Translations under genes and position numbers: made by a program
Assembly: GCF_017254865.1 (NCBI RefSeq)
Contig: NZ_JAFKCV010000016.1
Location: 18,029-82,028 of the forward strand
Direction: 5' to 3'
Length of the DNA stretch: 64,000 nt
DNA from: Bowmanella dokdonensis
Lineage (GTDB): Bacteria > Pseudomonadota > Gammaproteobacteria > Enterobacterales > Alteromonadaceae
Notes under the pieces: model-generated
Told to the model about the DNA's origin: nothing
The model's database searches: none
Seen by the model: only the letters and a program-made list of their open reading frames with translations
In this document: positions 46,563 through 55,276 of the stretch, piece by piece
Numbering within the stretch: the stretch's first letter is position 1
How the letters are laid out: each line of letters begins with the position of its first letter

Positions 46563-47435
46563 ATGGATTCGGCCAGCAACAAAGCAGAGATCCAACCTAT
46601 CCAGACAGAGCTTATCGCCAGAGCCGGCGAATTTCTCCATCGGCATATGAGCGGTCGTTTTTCTGCACAAAAATGGCAGGAGTGTTTGTTACAGACCTGG
46701 GACCGGGATGTGCCCAATCATGGTTTTGCCCTGGTCAGGGAGGATGGTGAAGTCGTGGGTGTGCTTTGTGCCTTGTACTCCAAACAGAAAATAGCAGGGC
46801 AGTGGCTGGACATCTGTAATCCGCATAGTTGGTGTGTACTGCCCGAATATCGCAAGCAGAGCATTTCACTGGTATTGGCCGTCATACAGCAACCGGGCTT
46901 CCATTTTACTATGTTCACACCCAACCAGAGTGGCCTGGAGATTTTTGCTTATCTGGGTTTTAAGCCCATGGACAAGGGGATCTTATGGGCACCCAACTGG
47001 CCGACCTCTCCTTTTTCCAGAAAAGTCCGCTTTGTGACCGATATGCAGCAGGCCAGGACGCTGCTGAGTGAAGAACAGGCCAGGATCCTGACCGATCATC
47101 TGGCCTATGACTGGTTACTGCCGCTGGTAATGCAAGCTGCAGAGCATGCTGTACTGGTGATTATCAAACGGCAAAAATACAAGCGAGCCAAAGCCGCACA
47201 ACTGCTGTATGTCAGTGATTATGAGAAACTGCTTGAACACTGGCGCGCATTCAGGAGCCATCTGTTATTACGGCATCACATCTTCACCACCAGACTGGAG
47301 AATCGGTTCTTACCTGAGGGTAAATCAATCCGGGGCATAACGGATGAGGGTCATCAGCGGTTTTATCTGAGCGACCAGTTACAGCCCCACCAGGTACAGT
47401 ATATATACAGCGAAATGGCCGCGTTGAAGCTTTGA
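46563..47435 (+). CDS. GNAT family acyltransferase
   Basis: 290 residues. The acetyltransferase-like core has GFALVREDGEVVGVLCALYS and a motif A region WCVLPEYRKQSISLVLAVI near 95-115. A long C-terminal extension (about 150-290) is of unknown fold. It probably moves an acyl group, perhaps from the ACP units in the same operon, to an amine or sugar. It starts 8 bases after the MaoC-SDR stop. Confidence 0.7.
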   Translation: MDSASNKAEIQPIQTELIARAGEFLHRHMSGRFSAQKWQECLLQTWDRDVPNHGFALVREDGEVVGVLCALYSKQKIAGQWLDICNPHSWCVLPEYRKQSISLVLAVIQQPGFHFTMFTPNQSGLEIFAYLGFKPMDKGILWAPNWPTSPFSRKVRFVTDMQQARTLLSEEQARILTDHLAYDWLLPLVMQAAEHAVLVIIKRQKYKRAKAAQLLYVSDYEKLLEHWRAFRSHLLLRHHIFTTRLENRFLPEGKSIRGITDEGHQRFYLSDQLQPHQVQYIYSEMAALKL

Positions 47436-47469
47436 ATGATTATTTTAATGATTCCTTTCAGGAGAAAAA

Positions 47470-47718
47470 ATGAAGTACCTAGACGATACCATCAACATCG
47501 TATGTGATGTTTTAGTCCTCCAGGACAGGAAAGGCGAGTTCGACGCCTCCACCGGTCTGATTGGCGTATTGCCCGAGTTCGATTCCATGGCGGTAGTGTC
47601 AATCATCACCGCGCTGGAAGACGAATTTGGCTGCACCATAGAAGACGATGAAATCAGTGCCGAAGTATTTGAAACGGTCGGCACCCTGGCGATTTTTGTG
47701 GAAAGCAAGGTGGATTGA
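47470..47718 (+). CDS. Acyl carrier protein (second), exosortase A system-associated
   Basis: 82 residues. The modified serine is in LPEFDSMAVVSI (Ser39), followed by an acidic helix and GCTIEDDEISAEVFETVGTLA. It differs clearly from the ACP at 42986, which argues for two separate carrier pools. AGGAGAA precedes the ATG by 5 bases. The next gene's start overlaps the end, and the hydrolase cassette follows. Confidence 0.92.
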   Translation: MKYLDDTINIVCDVLVLQDRKGEFDASTGLIGVLPEFDSMAVVSIITALEDEFGCTIEDDEISAEVFETVGTLAIFVESKVD

Positions 47719-47723
47719 GTCCC

Positions 47724-48551
47724 ATGTCCTATTCCATTTCAGCGAGCTATCTGCCGGGCCAGCATGGACGCCTTTTCACCCTGCACTATCAGCCTGACAG
47801 GCCCGCAGAGTCCGGCATATGTATTCTGGTGTCTCCGCCTCTGGGCGAAGAGATGAACCGCTGTCGCTATATGTGCAACCTGCTGGCACAGGAAGCCACT
47901 GGGCTTGGAATGGGACTACTGAATATCGATCCCTTTGGTACCGGAGACAGTGAAGGCCTTTACCGGCAGACGAACTGGCAGACCCTTGAGGAGGCCCTGC
48001 TGCTTGGTGCAGACAAGGCCAAAAGCCTGGGCTACCACCGGGTGATCCTGCTGGGTATCCGGGTAGGCGCCCTGGTGGCGATGGATGTTGCCCCCAGGAT
48101 CCCGAACCTGCACAGTTTAATTTTCTGGCAGCCCAGTATCAGCGGCCAGTCTGCCCTGACCCAACTGCTGAGGATAAAACTGGCCGCCTCGCTGGGAAGA
48201 AGCGAGGATGCGGGTAGCATCAAGCAGTTTGAACAAATGAGCAGTGAGGGGCAAATGATTGAGATCTCCGGTTATGAGGTATCGCCGGAGCACTTCCAGT
48301 CACTCAAACAGGCTCACTTCGAGCAGTCCATTGACGCGGTAGAACAGCCCATCTACTGGTTGACGACCCTGGCCAGTGCCGAACGAAAACCACCCAGGGC
48401 AGAGAGTCAATTCCTGGAAAAGTGGGTCGGCAATGGCAAAAAAATAGAACATTTCGAAGTGATTGCTCCGCCTTTCTGGCAGGTTCACGAGCGAACCCTG
48501 GCTCCGACTGTGATTGAGCAGACGGTGACGTTGCTAAAGGAGATGAATTAA
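47724..48551 (+). CDS. Exosortase A system-associated hydrolase 2
   Basis: 275 residues, alpha/beta hydrolase fold, TIGR03101-like: LVSPPLGEEMNRCRYMCNLLAQ near the oxyanion region and NIDPFGTGDSEG. At the nucleophile elbow the sequence is ILLGIRVGALV, so the usual Gly-x-Ser-x-Gly serine is Arg. It is therefore probably not an ordinary esterase. It may be a thioester-exchanging or structural partner of the ACP just upstream. The ATG at 47724 lies after the ACP stop; the open frame starts 9 bases earlier. Confidence 0.85.
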   Translation: MSYSISASYLPGQHGRLFTLHYQPDRPAESGICILVSPPLGEEMNRCRYMCNLLAQEATGLGMGLLNIDPFGTGDSEGLYRQTNWQTLEEALLLGADKAKSLGYHRVILLGIRVGALVAMDVAPRIPNLHSLIFWQPSISGQSALTQLLRIKLAASLGRSEDAGSIKQFEQMSSEGQMIEISGYEVSPEHFQSLKQAHFEQSIDAVEQPIYWLTTLASAERKPPRAESQFLEKWVGNGKKIEHFEVIAPPFWQVHERTLAPTVIEQTVTLLKEMN

Positions 48552-49420
48552 TGGACCAGGCAGTCGTCATCCCCTGCCAGGGGCAGCAAATGGTCGGCAT
48601 CCTGCATCAACCGGAAGGCCCGGCCCAAATAGGCTTAGTCGTAGTAGTGGCCGGCGGCCCACAATATCGCGTCGGCGTCAGTCGCCAGTTTGTCATGTTG
48701 GGCAGGGAAATGGCGGCGCGGGGTTTTCCCACCCTGAGATTTGATCATCGGGGAGTCGGCGACAGCGGCGGCGAGTACAAGGGTTTTGTGGATATGTCCG
48801 CCGATATCCGCAGCGCTGTGGACTGTATTTTTGAGCAATGCCCGGACTTGCAAAGCATCGTTCTGTGGGGGGAATGTGAGTCGGCAACAGCGGTGTCTTT
48901 TTACGCCCATTCGGACGAACGGATCAGCGGTATCTTTCTGGTTAACCCTTGGATCCGCACCGAAGAAGGACAAGCCAAGACGTATATCAGGCATTATTAC
49001 CGCAAACGTCTGTTGAGTAAGGCATTCTGGAACAAGATATTGTCGGGAAAAGTGGATTTTGTCGGCTCGGCCAAATCCTTTGTGGATTTGTTACGCCGTT
49101 CCAGCAACAGCCGTAAACAAGCCATCACAGAACAATCGGTGGAGGCGTCCCTGCAGTCACTGCCCTTACCGCAAAGGCTGGAGAAAACCACCGGTCTGTT
49201 TCAGGGACGTATAGATATTCTCACCAGTGGCAGAGATTTTATTGCCCAGGAATTCAAGGATTTTGTCAGTCAGTCCGCTGGCTGGAAGCAGATACTGCAA
49301 CGCCAAAATGCACAGATGGCGGAGATTGCAGACGCAGATCACAGTTTCTCCAGAATAGAATGGCGTGAGCAACTGTTTAATAAAATAGCCGCCGCTTTGC
49401 TAAGCGTGCGCGGGAAATAA
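48551..49420 (+). CDS. Exosortase A system-associated hydrolase 1
   Basis: 289 residues, TIGR03100-like alpha/beta hydrolase: VVVAGGPQYRVGVSRQFV, LRFDHRGVGDSGG and the elbow LWGECESATAVS. The nucleophile position holds Cys rather than Ser. An acidic residue and a His (ADADHSFSR near 260) complete a possible triad. The start codon overlaps the hydrolase 2 stop (TAATG). Hydrolases 1 and 2 occur together in exosortase A genomes. Their substrates are not known, but a carrier-bound thioester is plausible. Confidence 0.87.
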   Translation: MDQAVVIPCQGQQMVGILHQPEGPAQIGLVVVVAGGPQYRVGVSRQFVMLGREMAARGFPTLRFDHRGVGDSGGEYKGFVDMSADIRSAVDCIFEQCPDLQSIVLWGECESATAVSFYAHSDERISGIFLVNPWIRTEEGQAKTYIRHYYRKRLLSKAFWNKILSGKVDFVGSAKSFVDLLRRSSNSRKQAITEQSVEASLQSLPLPQRLEKTTGLFQGRIDILTSGRDFIAQEFKDFVSQSAGWKQILQRQNAQMAEIADADHSFSRIEWREQLFNKIAAALLSVRGK

Positions 49421-49421
49421 C

Positions 49422-50165
49422 ATGAGTGGCACAATGAAAAAAAATGTAATTATCCTGACTCACGGATGGACGGGAAGCTCAGCTTTCACCGCGTTGATTG
49501 CGCAGGCCGGCTATTGGCTGGGTGACGACACCTTCCAGAAAATTGACTACAACACCTATGAAAATGTGGAGCTGGTAGCCCTCAATAACCAAATGATTGA
49601 AGCCATAGGTTACCAGGGTGACAGAGAGCATGACATTCTGACAGAGTCACAAGTGCAGGAACTGAGTAGCCGGGCCGACGATGTCGATACGCAGCCCTAC
49701 AAGGAGTTTGTCGCCAAGCTTAATCAGAACGAACCCTGGATCTGGAAAGACCCACGGCTGGCCCTGACAATGAGAATTTGGGCCAGGTATCTGAACCTGG
49801 ACAACATTGCCTTTATTATCTTAACCCGTGATGATGAGCAGTCCTGGATCACGTCCAATCTCAGGCGCCATATCCAGAGTCTGTCGTTTACGCGGCGCTA
49901 CAACCATGGTGTGACAGACACCTTTAAGAACTTTCTCAATCAGCATAATCAAGCCTTTTTAGAGTTTCAGTTCGAAGATCTGCAATTGCAACCGGAACAA
50001 ACCATCGAGCGGCTGAACGCTTTTCTGGGCACTCAACTGAGCATGGACGACCTTAAGGCGGTGTATAAAAAGCCGCTGTATCAAAAATCCAAAGGATTTA
50101 AGGACAAGCTTAAGGCCCTGGCTATTTACCTGAAGAATTACCGCCTGAGAGACGGACGCAGCTAA
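49422..50165 (+). CDS. Sulfotransferase-family protein
   Basis: 247 residues. The PAPS-binding loop analogue is ILTHGWTGSSAF near residue 12. WIWKDPRLALTMR near 106 matches the 3'-phosphate motif, and LQFEDLQLQPEQTIERLNAFLG-type sequence follows near 185. It may sulfate the polysaccharide or another locus product. It starts 2 bases after hydrolase 1 and ends 4 bases before the convergent O-ligase, so it is the last gene of the operon. Confidence 0.75.
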   Translation: MSGTMKKNVIILTHGWTGSSAFTALIAQAGYWLGDDTFQKIDYNTYENVELVALNNQMIEAIGYQGDREHDILTESQVQELSSRADDVDTQPYKEFVAKLNQNEPWIWKDPRLALTMRIWARYLNLDNIAFIILTRDDEQSWITSNLRRHIQSLSFTRRYNHGVTDTFKNFLNQHNQAFLEFQFEDLQLQPEQTIERLNAFLGTQLSMDDLKAVYKKPLYQKSKGFKDKLKALAIYLKNYRLRDGRS

Positions 50166-50169
50166 CCTT

Positions 50170-51531
50170 TTATCGTCGTGCCGCCTGGCTCTGCCAGGCG
50201 TTTACCCTGCCTCTGCCAAGCTTGTCAGCTTCAGCGCTTGGTTGCTGAGATGACCGATAGATCTTCCAGCCGCTGATAGTGCAGGCCAATGCCGTCAGGG
50301 CGTAAGGCAAATCGAAATAGGCCAGACTGACATTACAGCCGGTGATGGCGTAACCTACCATTGACAGGGTCAGTGCATCACTTAACTTGACACACCATGT
50401 CGCCCCCTCTTTCTTCGCTGCCAGCTTGTTACGCCTGTTCGTCCAAAGCATGGAAAGCAATATCATGATAAAGAACAACAAACCGACAAAACCGTGGTCA
50501 CCCAGTACCTGCATGAAAATATTGTGCGCAGCCTTGGGCACTACCCTGTCTGGAATAGGCGGCGTATCAATGGGGCCAAAGCCAGGCGTATAGGGAGCAT
50601 AATAAGGCCAAAGCACAGGGTCCATCACCGCACCGAATCCCCCCCCTGTCAGCGGATTATCAAGTGCAATCAGGGTAGACACCTTCCATGCCCATAGCCG
50701 CCCGATAAAAGACCCGTCTTCTGTGGCTGCCGTTGAAACCGTGCTTTGCCGTTCTTTCCACTCAGCCGGGGCGTTTGCGTACAACACCGGTAACATCAGT
50801 GCTGCAATCATCGCCAGTATCAGCTTATGTTTGGACTTCCACCAGAAGGCAATCGCCAGGATGGTCAGACCGATAAATCCCCCGCGGGAATAAGTGCCGA
50901 CAATACTGATGATGTTCAATACGAGGATCCCCCACAACCCTAACCTGAGCTGCTTGTGCTCCGTCGTCTGAATCAGGTAGATAACCAGGGGGATGCACAT
51001 ATTGATAGCTACCGCCAAATCGTTGCGATCCGAAATGATGCCGGCACGGCCGATAATCCGATGGCTCCCCCCGGATAAGATGAACTTGACCGCTTCCATT
51101 GCTGCATAGGCAGAAATAGCCAGCACAATAGCCCAGACCAGGGTGTCCACATGGAGCTTCTTTCGGATCACCAGGGTGATAAAGAGAAAGAGCAGCAGAA
51201 TCTTCACAAACTGGGTCCAGTAGCCCCAAACCCAGGCAGAATCTATATTGAGATTCATAGCCGTGGAAAGCAGGGTCCAGAAGCCAAACATCATTACCCA
51301 GAAATGGACGGCGTTGAAATTCAGTTTTTTATTTTTAGTCACAAAGATATACGCCAGCCCCGTAACCAACACTATGGTCAGGTTCAGCCTGAAGGTCTGG
51401 GAAAAGCCGAAGGCCCACTCCGCCGGTGCCATAAGGGCAATCCAGATCCAGGCCGCCACACCGATGTAGGGCCGCTTAAACGCGTAGTACATGGCCAGGA
51501 ACAGAAAACCCACCAGCAAGAGATCACGCAT
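50170..51531 (-). CDS. O-glycosylation/O-antigen ligase, exosortase A system-associated
   Basis: 453 residues with about 12 membrane segments. A large periplasmic loop carries the Wzy/WaaL signature (GGGFGAVMDPVLWPYYAPY, AHNIFMQVLGDHGFVGLLFF). It matches TIGR03097. It should join an oligosaccharide to a protein or lipid acceptor at the periplasmic face, so the polymer or PEP-CTERM proteins may be glycosylated. Its ATG overlaps the stop of a 27-residue ORF (ATGA), so it is translated in a coupled manner. Confidence 0.9.
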   Translation of the reverse strand: MRDLLLVGFLFLAMYYAFKRPYIGVAAWIWIALMAPAEWAFGFSQTFRLNLTIVLVTGLAYIFVTKNKKLNFNAVHFWVMMFGFWTLLSTAMNLNIDSAWVWGYWTQFVKILLLFLFITLVIRKKLHVDTLVWAIVLAISAYAAMEAVKFILSGGSHRIIGRAGIISDRNDLAVAINMCIPLVIYLIQTTEHKQLRLGLWGILVLNIISIVGTYSRGGFIGLTILAIAFWWKSKHKLILAMIAALMLPVLYANAPAEWKERQSTVSTAATEDGSFIGRLWAWKVSTLIALDNPLTGGGFGAVMDPVLWPYYAPYTPGFGPIDTPPIPDRVVPKAAHNIFMQVLGDHGFVGLLFFIMILLSMLWTNRRNKLAAKKEGATWCVKLSDALTLSMVGYAITGCNVSLAYFDLPYALTALACTISGWKIYRSSQQPSAEADKLGRGRVNAWQSQAARR

Positions 51532-51614
51532 CAGTCTTCTTCCTGCTTATTGGACCAGTAAAACAGGTAACAGACGGCCAACACATCAGCCAGGAGAAAC
51601 AGACTGTCAATCAT
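51531..51614 (-). CDS. 27-residue single-span membrane peptide between CoA ligase and O-ligase
   Basis: Short frame MIDSLFLLADVLAVCYLF, ending in YWSNKQEED (27 residues). One hydrophobic helix (about 4-18) is followed by a charged tail. Its ATG overlaps the upstream ligase stop (ATGA at 51611-51614) and its stop overlaps the O-ligase ATG (51529-51533) in the same way. The double ATGA coupling strongly suggests a real gene rather than a chance frame. No homologue can be named. It may assist the adjacent membrane ligase. Confidence 0.65.
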   Translation of the reverse strand: MIDSLFLLADVLAVCYLFYWSNKQEED

Positions 51615-52960
51615 GAGGCGACCTTACTGACAACATATCGGTATTTTCCTGACTTCTCGGCCGGTATCTCGCTCACTTCGCACACTGAAATATCCACACC
51701 CTGGCCCAGACGCGCCTTGAATCCATCCTGAACCCGCTGGGTCATTTTGTCAGTAAGGCCGGTTTTGACCACCAGATCAACGTGGGTATGCTGCAGGGAT
51801 TCCTGGGTGATCTTGAATGCATCCACTCCCTCCATATCCCGCAGGATATAGATCAGGGCCAGCCCGTGCATCATGGTGCCGTCTGCGGCCACCACAAAGT
51901 CTGTACTGCGCCCTTCGATGGACTCCAGCATAGGCAGGCCCCGGCCACAGCCACAGGCCTTATCCGACAGGGCAGCAATATCGCCGGTGCGGTAGCGAAC
52001 AAAGGGAAATTCGCTGGTGCCAAGGTGCGTGACGACAATCTCCCCACTTTGTCCCGGCGGCAGGGGGGTGCCTTGTGGATCGACTATCTCAACGACTATA
52101 TCCTCAAACGACAGGTGCATGCCCCCTTGTGGGCACTCATGGGCGATAAAGCCGGCGTCACGCCCCCCGTAGCCATTGGCCACCGGACAGCCGAACACCC
52201 GGGAAATATTCTCCCGCTGATAAGGATACAAGCGCTCAGAGGTGACAAAGGCCACCCTGATCCCCAGATTGTCCATGCGGATGTCATTTTGTTCGGCGGT
52301 TTTAGCCAGAAGATCGAAAACCGATGGATAGCCGAATAACATGGCTGGCTTAACCTGCCGGATACGCTCGATAAACCCCAGCAGCTTTTCCCGGGTCATA
52401 TCAAAAGCCGGAATCAGCTCAGAACGAAACAGCTTATCGCGCGCCAGCCTGATCTTGTCCTGGGCGCCCAGCTCGATGGGCGAGCCCCAGGCAACTATCT
52501 CCCTATCACCAATATCCACGCCCCACCAGCGGGTGGCGCGCCATTTCTCGGCCACATCATGGGAGACCCGCTCGTTGCCGAGCAGGAAAATCAACGGCTG
52601 ACCGCTGGAACCGCCTGTATTAAAGCGATTAAGGGGACCGGCTATATCTGACTTCAGCGCCTCAAAATGTTCGCGGATCAGGTTTTTGCTCAGAAACGGC
52701 AATTTGCGCAGGTCCCCGGCGTTTTGAATATCCGCAGGGGTCAGTTGCCGTTCCTCCATTACCTGGCGGTAGTAGGGAACATGCCGGTAGATATTCTCCA
52801 CAAAGGCAGACAGGCGTTTTGCCTGCAAGTCATGAAGCTGGTCAGCACTTAGCCACTGGCTTTGCTCCAGGCTTTTGCGAATAGCCAGGGTGTCATGCTT
52901 CTTAAGCTTCTCATGCAGGGGAAACAGGACAGAGGAAACCAAACCCGTATAGAGTGACAT
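51611..52960 (-). CDS. CapK/phenylacetate-CoA-ligase-like AMP-binding protein
   Basis: 449 residues. The AMP-binding motif is NTGGSSGQPLIF near 114 (TGGSSG-type loop). Further landmarks are YGGRDAGFIAHEC and the AMP-contacting VRYRTGDIAALSDKACGCGRGLP. This is a CapK/PaaK-like adenylating protein common in capsule clusters. It probably activates an acid for attachment to sugar. The start overlaps the upstream glycosyltransferase stop (TAATG), and its stop overlaps the 27-residue ORF. Confidence 0.82.
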   Translation of the reverse strand: MSLYTGLVSSVLFPLHEKLKKHDTLAIRKSLEQSQWLSADQLHDLQAKRLSAFVENIYRHVPYYRQVMEERQLTPADIQNAGDLRKLPFLSKNLIREHFEALKSDIAGPLNRFNTGGSSGQPLIFLLGNERVSHDVAEKWRATRWWGVDIGDREIVAWGSPIELGAQDKIRLARDKLFRSELIPAFDMTREKLLGFIERIRQVKPAMLFGYPSVFDLLAKTAEQNDIRMDNLGIRVAFVTSERLYPYQRENISRVFGCPVANGYGGRDAGFIAHECPQGGMHLSFEDIVVEIVDPQGTPLPPGQSGEIVVTHLGTSEFPFVRYRTGDIAALSDKACGCGRGLPMLESIEGRSTDFVVAADGTMMHGLALIYILRDMEGVDAFKITQESLQHTHVDLVVKTGLTDKMTQRVQDGFKARLGQGVDISVCEVSEIPAEKSGKYRYVVSKVAS

Positions 52961-54072
52961 TACGCCCTTACCTCCTGCGCCGCCATTGCCCGTTGATAGT
53001 GTCCCAGCAGGGCATCCCCCACTTTTGGCCAGGTATATTTACCAATGGTCGTCAGGCCATTGGTAATCAGCCGACGACGAAGTGATTCATCATCCAGCAC
53101 TCTGACCACCTGTTCCGCCATCATGGCCGGCTCACCGGGTGGCACTAACAGTGCGTCCACCCCATCCGTCGCCAGTTTGGGGATCCCGCCCACGTTACTG
53201 CTTACCACAGGAACACCACAAGCCATGGCTTCAATAAGGGAATTGGGGCTGTTATCGACCAGGCTGCCGTTGAGCATCACATCGGCGCTGCGGTACAACT
53301 CGGCCATCTGCTTTGCTTCCAGGCGCCCCAGAAAGGTCACGCTGTCACGCAGCGACAGCTCATCGCATAGTCTCTCAAGCATCTTTCTCTGCGGCCCGCT
53401 GCCGGCAATGGACAATTGCGCCTGCGGATAGGCTTGCCTGACCTGTGAAAAACACCGGATCACTGTGGCCACGTCATAGATAGCCTCAAGGTTGCGCGTG
53501 ACTATCAGGTGGACCTCGGGTAACTGGCTACCGGGAGCCCTGTCCGGGGCAGGATGGAAGCGGCCCTCATCCAGTACGTTGGGCACCACATCCGCCTGCC
53601 AGTTCCATCTGGCAAACACCTCCTGAAGAAAAGCAGAGGGCACTAATACCCCGCTGGCTCGCTTCAGCGAGGGCACAACCCATTTCCATGAACGGGCAAA
53701 GAAACTGTCCGCATGGCCGCCCCGGTAGTTGACCAGCAGGGGCTTATTCAGCCAGTACGCCATCCAGATGGCGGGCGCAGCAAACAAATGCCAGGACCAG
53801 CCTGAATTGGCCATCAGATGCACTACGTCGGCCCGCTGGTACTGGCGATACAGGTTAAAAAAGTACGGCAGCAGACGAAACGCGGCGCGGATAACAGGGA
53901 CTTTGCCAACAACCGCCGGGCGATAGGGGGCATTGACAGGAACCAGGTTAACCTCGGCCCCCTCCTGCTCAAGCAGGCGCTTAAGTTGGGCTGTCTGGTT
54001 GGCCATCCCCCCGGCCGGCGGCGGTATCGGCCCGACCAGACAGACTCTTAAACCGGCAAACCGCTCAGACAC
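52960..54072 (-). CDS. Glycosyltransferase family 4 protein
   Basis: About 370 residues of GT-B fold. The N-terminus has VCLVGPIPPPAGGMANQTAQL. The C-terminal GT1/GT4 domain has SADVMLNGSLVDNSPNSLIEAMACGVPVVSSNVGG. I place the start at GTG 54072, inside the end of the upstream gene, with AGGGG 8 bases upstream. The extra 23 residues of the longer open frame (from 54141) are not family-like. It lies in the core XrtA operon and is one of five glycosyltransferase-related proteins there. Confidence 0.82.
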   Translation of the reverse strand: MSERFAGLRVCLVGPIPPPAGGMANQTAQLKRLLEQEGAEVNLVPVNAPYRPAVVGKVPVIRAAFRLLPYFFNLYRQYQRADVVHLMANSGWSWHLFAAPAIWMAYWLNKPLLVNYRGGHADSFFARSWKWVVPSLKRASGVLVPSAFLQEVFARWNWQADVVPNVLDEGRFHPAPDRAPGSQLPEVHLIVTRNLEAIYDVATVIRCFSQVRQAYPQAQLSIAGSGPQRKMLERLCDELSLRDSVTFLGRLEAKQMAELYRSADVMLNGSLVDNSPNSLIEAMACGVPVVSSNVGGIPKLATDGVDALLVPPGEPAMMAEQVVRVLDDESLRRRLITNGLTTIGKYTWPKVGDALLGHYQRAMAAQEVRA

Positions 54073-55276
54073 GGAGCAGCCCCTGATACAGGGCCTTATA
54101 ATTGGCCACCGAATTCGGCCAGTTCCTGACCTGTTCAACAAAGCTGCGCCCGTTGGCGATGACCGCCGGCCATTGCTCAGCCATGGAGAAAATTCGCGCT
54201 ACGCTGTCGGCCAGCGCCGGCACGTCATTACTGGGGAACAACCAGCCTGTTTCACCGTGATGGATCAGTTCCTTGTGTCCGCCCACATCGGAGGCGAGCA
54301 GCAGCTTGCCTTGCGCCATGGCTTCCAGGGGCTTTAGAGGCGTTACCAGCTCGGTCAGACGCATGGACTTGCGCGGATACACCAGCAGATCCACCAGGCT
54401 GTAATAGCGATTGACCTCATTGTGAGGCACGCGCCCCGGCATGATCACGGCATCTTTTAGACCCAGCTCTTCCACCAGTTTTTTCAGATTCTGCTCCTGG
54501 GGACCGCCGCCCACCAACAACAGGACAGTGCCCGGATTTTGCTGGAGGATTTGCGGCATGGCCCTGACCAGCATATCCAGCCCTTCGTAGGCATAAAACG
54601 ACCCCAGGAAGCCGAGCACTCTCCTGTCTTTAAGTCCAAACTGCTCCTCCAGGGCAGAATCCCGCCTGGTCAGCAGATTAAACTGCTCGATATTGACCGC
54701 ATTGGGGATGACAGTGATCTTATCCGCCGGCAGGCCCCGACCCAGCAGATCATGCTTGAGCCCCTCGCAAATGGTGGTTACGGCATCGGCCTGTTTCACC
54801 ACATGGGTTTCCAGTTTGCGGGTCAGCCGGTAACGCAGGTCCCCTTCCTTGCAGGTACCATGGTCCACTGCAGCATCTTCCCAGAAGGCGCGGATTTCGT
54901 AGACCACCGGCAATCCGGTCTTTCTGCCGGCCTGCAAGGCCGCCATACCATTGAGGGCCGGTGAATGGGCATGCAGAATATCCGGTTTTTCCTCCTCAAT
55001 AGCCTCCAGAATACGCTTACGCATGGGGGCTATCAGGGCCATCTGATTCCAGGCCGGTATACGGGTAAGTATCCCTGTTGGAACCTGGGTGCGGTAAAAC
55101 TTCAGGCCATCGACTTCCTCAACCGGCGACTCAAACTGACCATGCTTGGGGCTGGTCACGTGGCAGGTCTGCCACCCCATGGCATGCTGCTGCTTGAGGA
55201 TAGAGCGGGTACGAAAGGTGTAACCGCTGTGCAGGGGGATGGAATGATCCAGAACATGAAGAATCTTCATCCCCAT
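54065..55276 (-). CDS. Exosortase A-associated glycosyltransferase, Daro_2409 family
   Basis: 403 residues. The first residues MGMKILHVLDHSIPLHSGYTFR match TIGR04063 closely, followed by GT-B donor-binding sequence ENIEQFNLLTR-like and LVYPRKSMRLTELVTPLKPLEAMAQGKLLLASDVGG. It transfers an unidentified sugar to the growing repeat unit. The ATG overlaps the amidotransferase stop (TAATG). An ATG two codons in has a good Shine-Dalgarno and may be used. Confidence 0.93.
   Translation of the reverse strand: MGMKILHVLDHSIPLHSGYTFRTRSILKQQHAMGWQTCHVTSPKHGQFESPVEEVDGLKFYRTQVPTGILTRIPAWNQMALIAPMRKRILEAIEEEKPDILHAHSPALNGMAALQAGRKTGLPVVYEIRAFWEDAAVDHGTCKEGDLRYRLTRKLETHVVKQADAVTTICEGLKHDLLGRGLPADKITVIPNAVNIEQFNLLTRRDSALEEQFGLKDRRVLGFLGSFYAYEGLDMLVRAMPQILQQNPGTVLLLVGGGPQEQNLKKLVEELGLKDAVIMPGRVPHNEVNRYYSLVDLLVYPRKSMRLTELVTPLKPLEAMAQGKLLLASDVGGHKELIHHGETGWLFPSNDVPALADSVARIFSMAEQWPAVIANGRSFVEQVRNWPNSVANYKALYQGLLRV

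Noticed and set aside
50182..50200. Hairpin CGCCTGGC / GCCAGGCG near the sulfotransferase end as a terminator
   Set aside because: It lies in the coding end of the convergent O-ligase and is followed by only three T.
54073..54141. Longer N-terminus for the GT4 protein at 52960
   Set aside because: These codons overlap the neighbouring gene and look unlike the family. GTG 54072 with AGGGG fits better.
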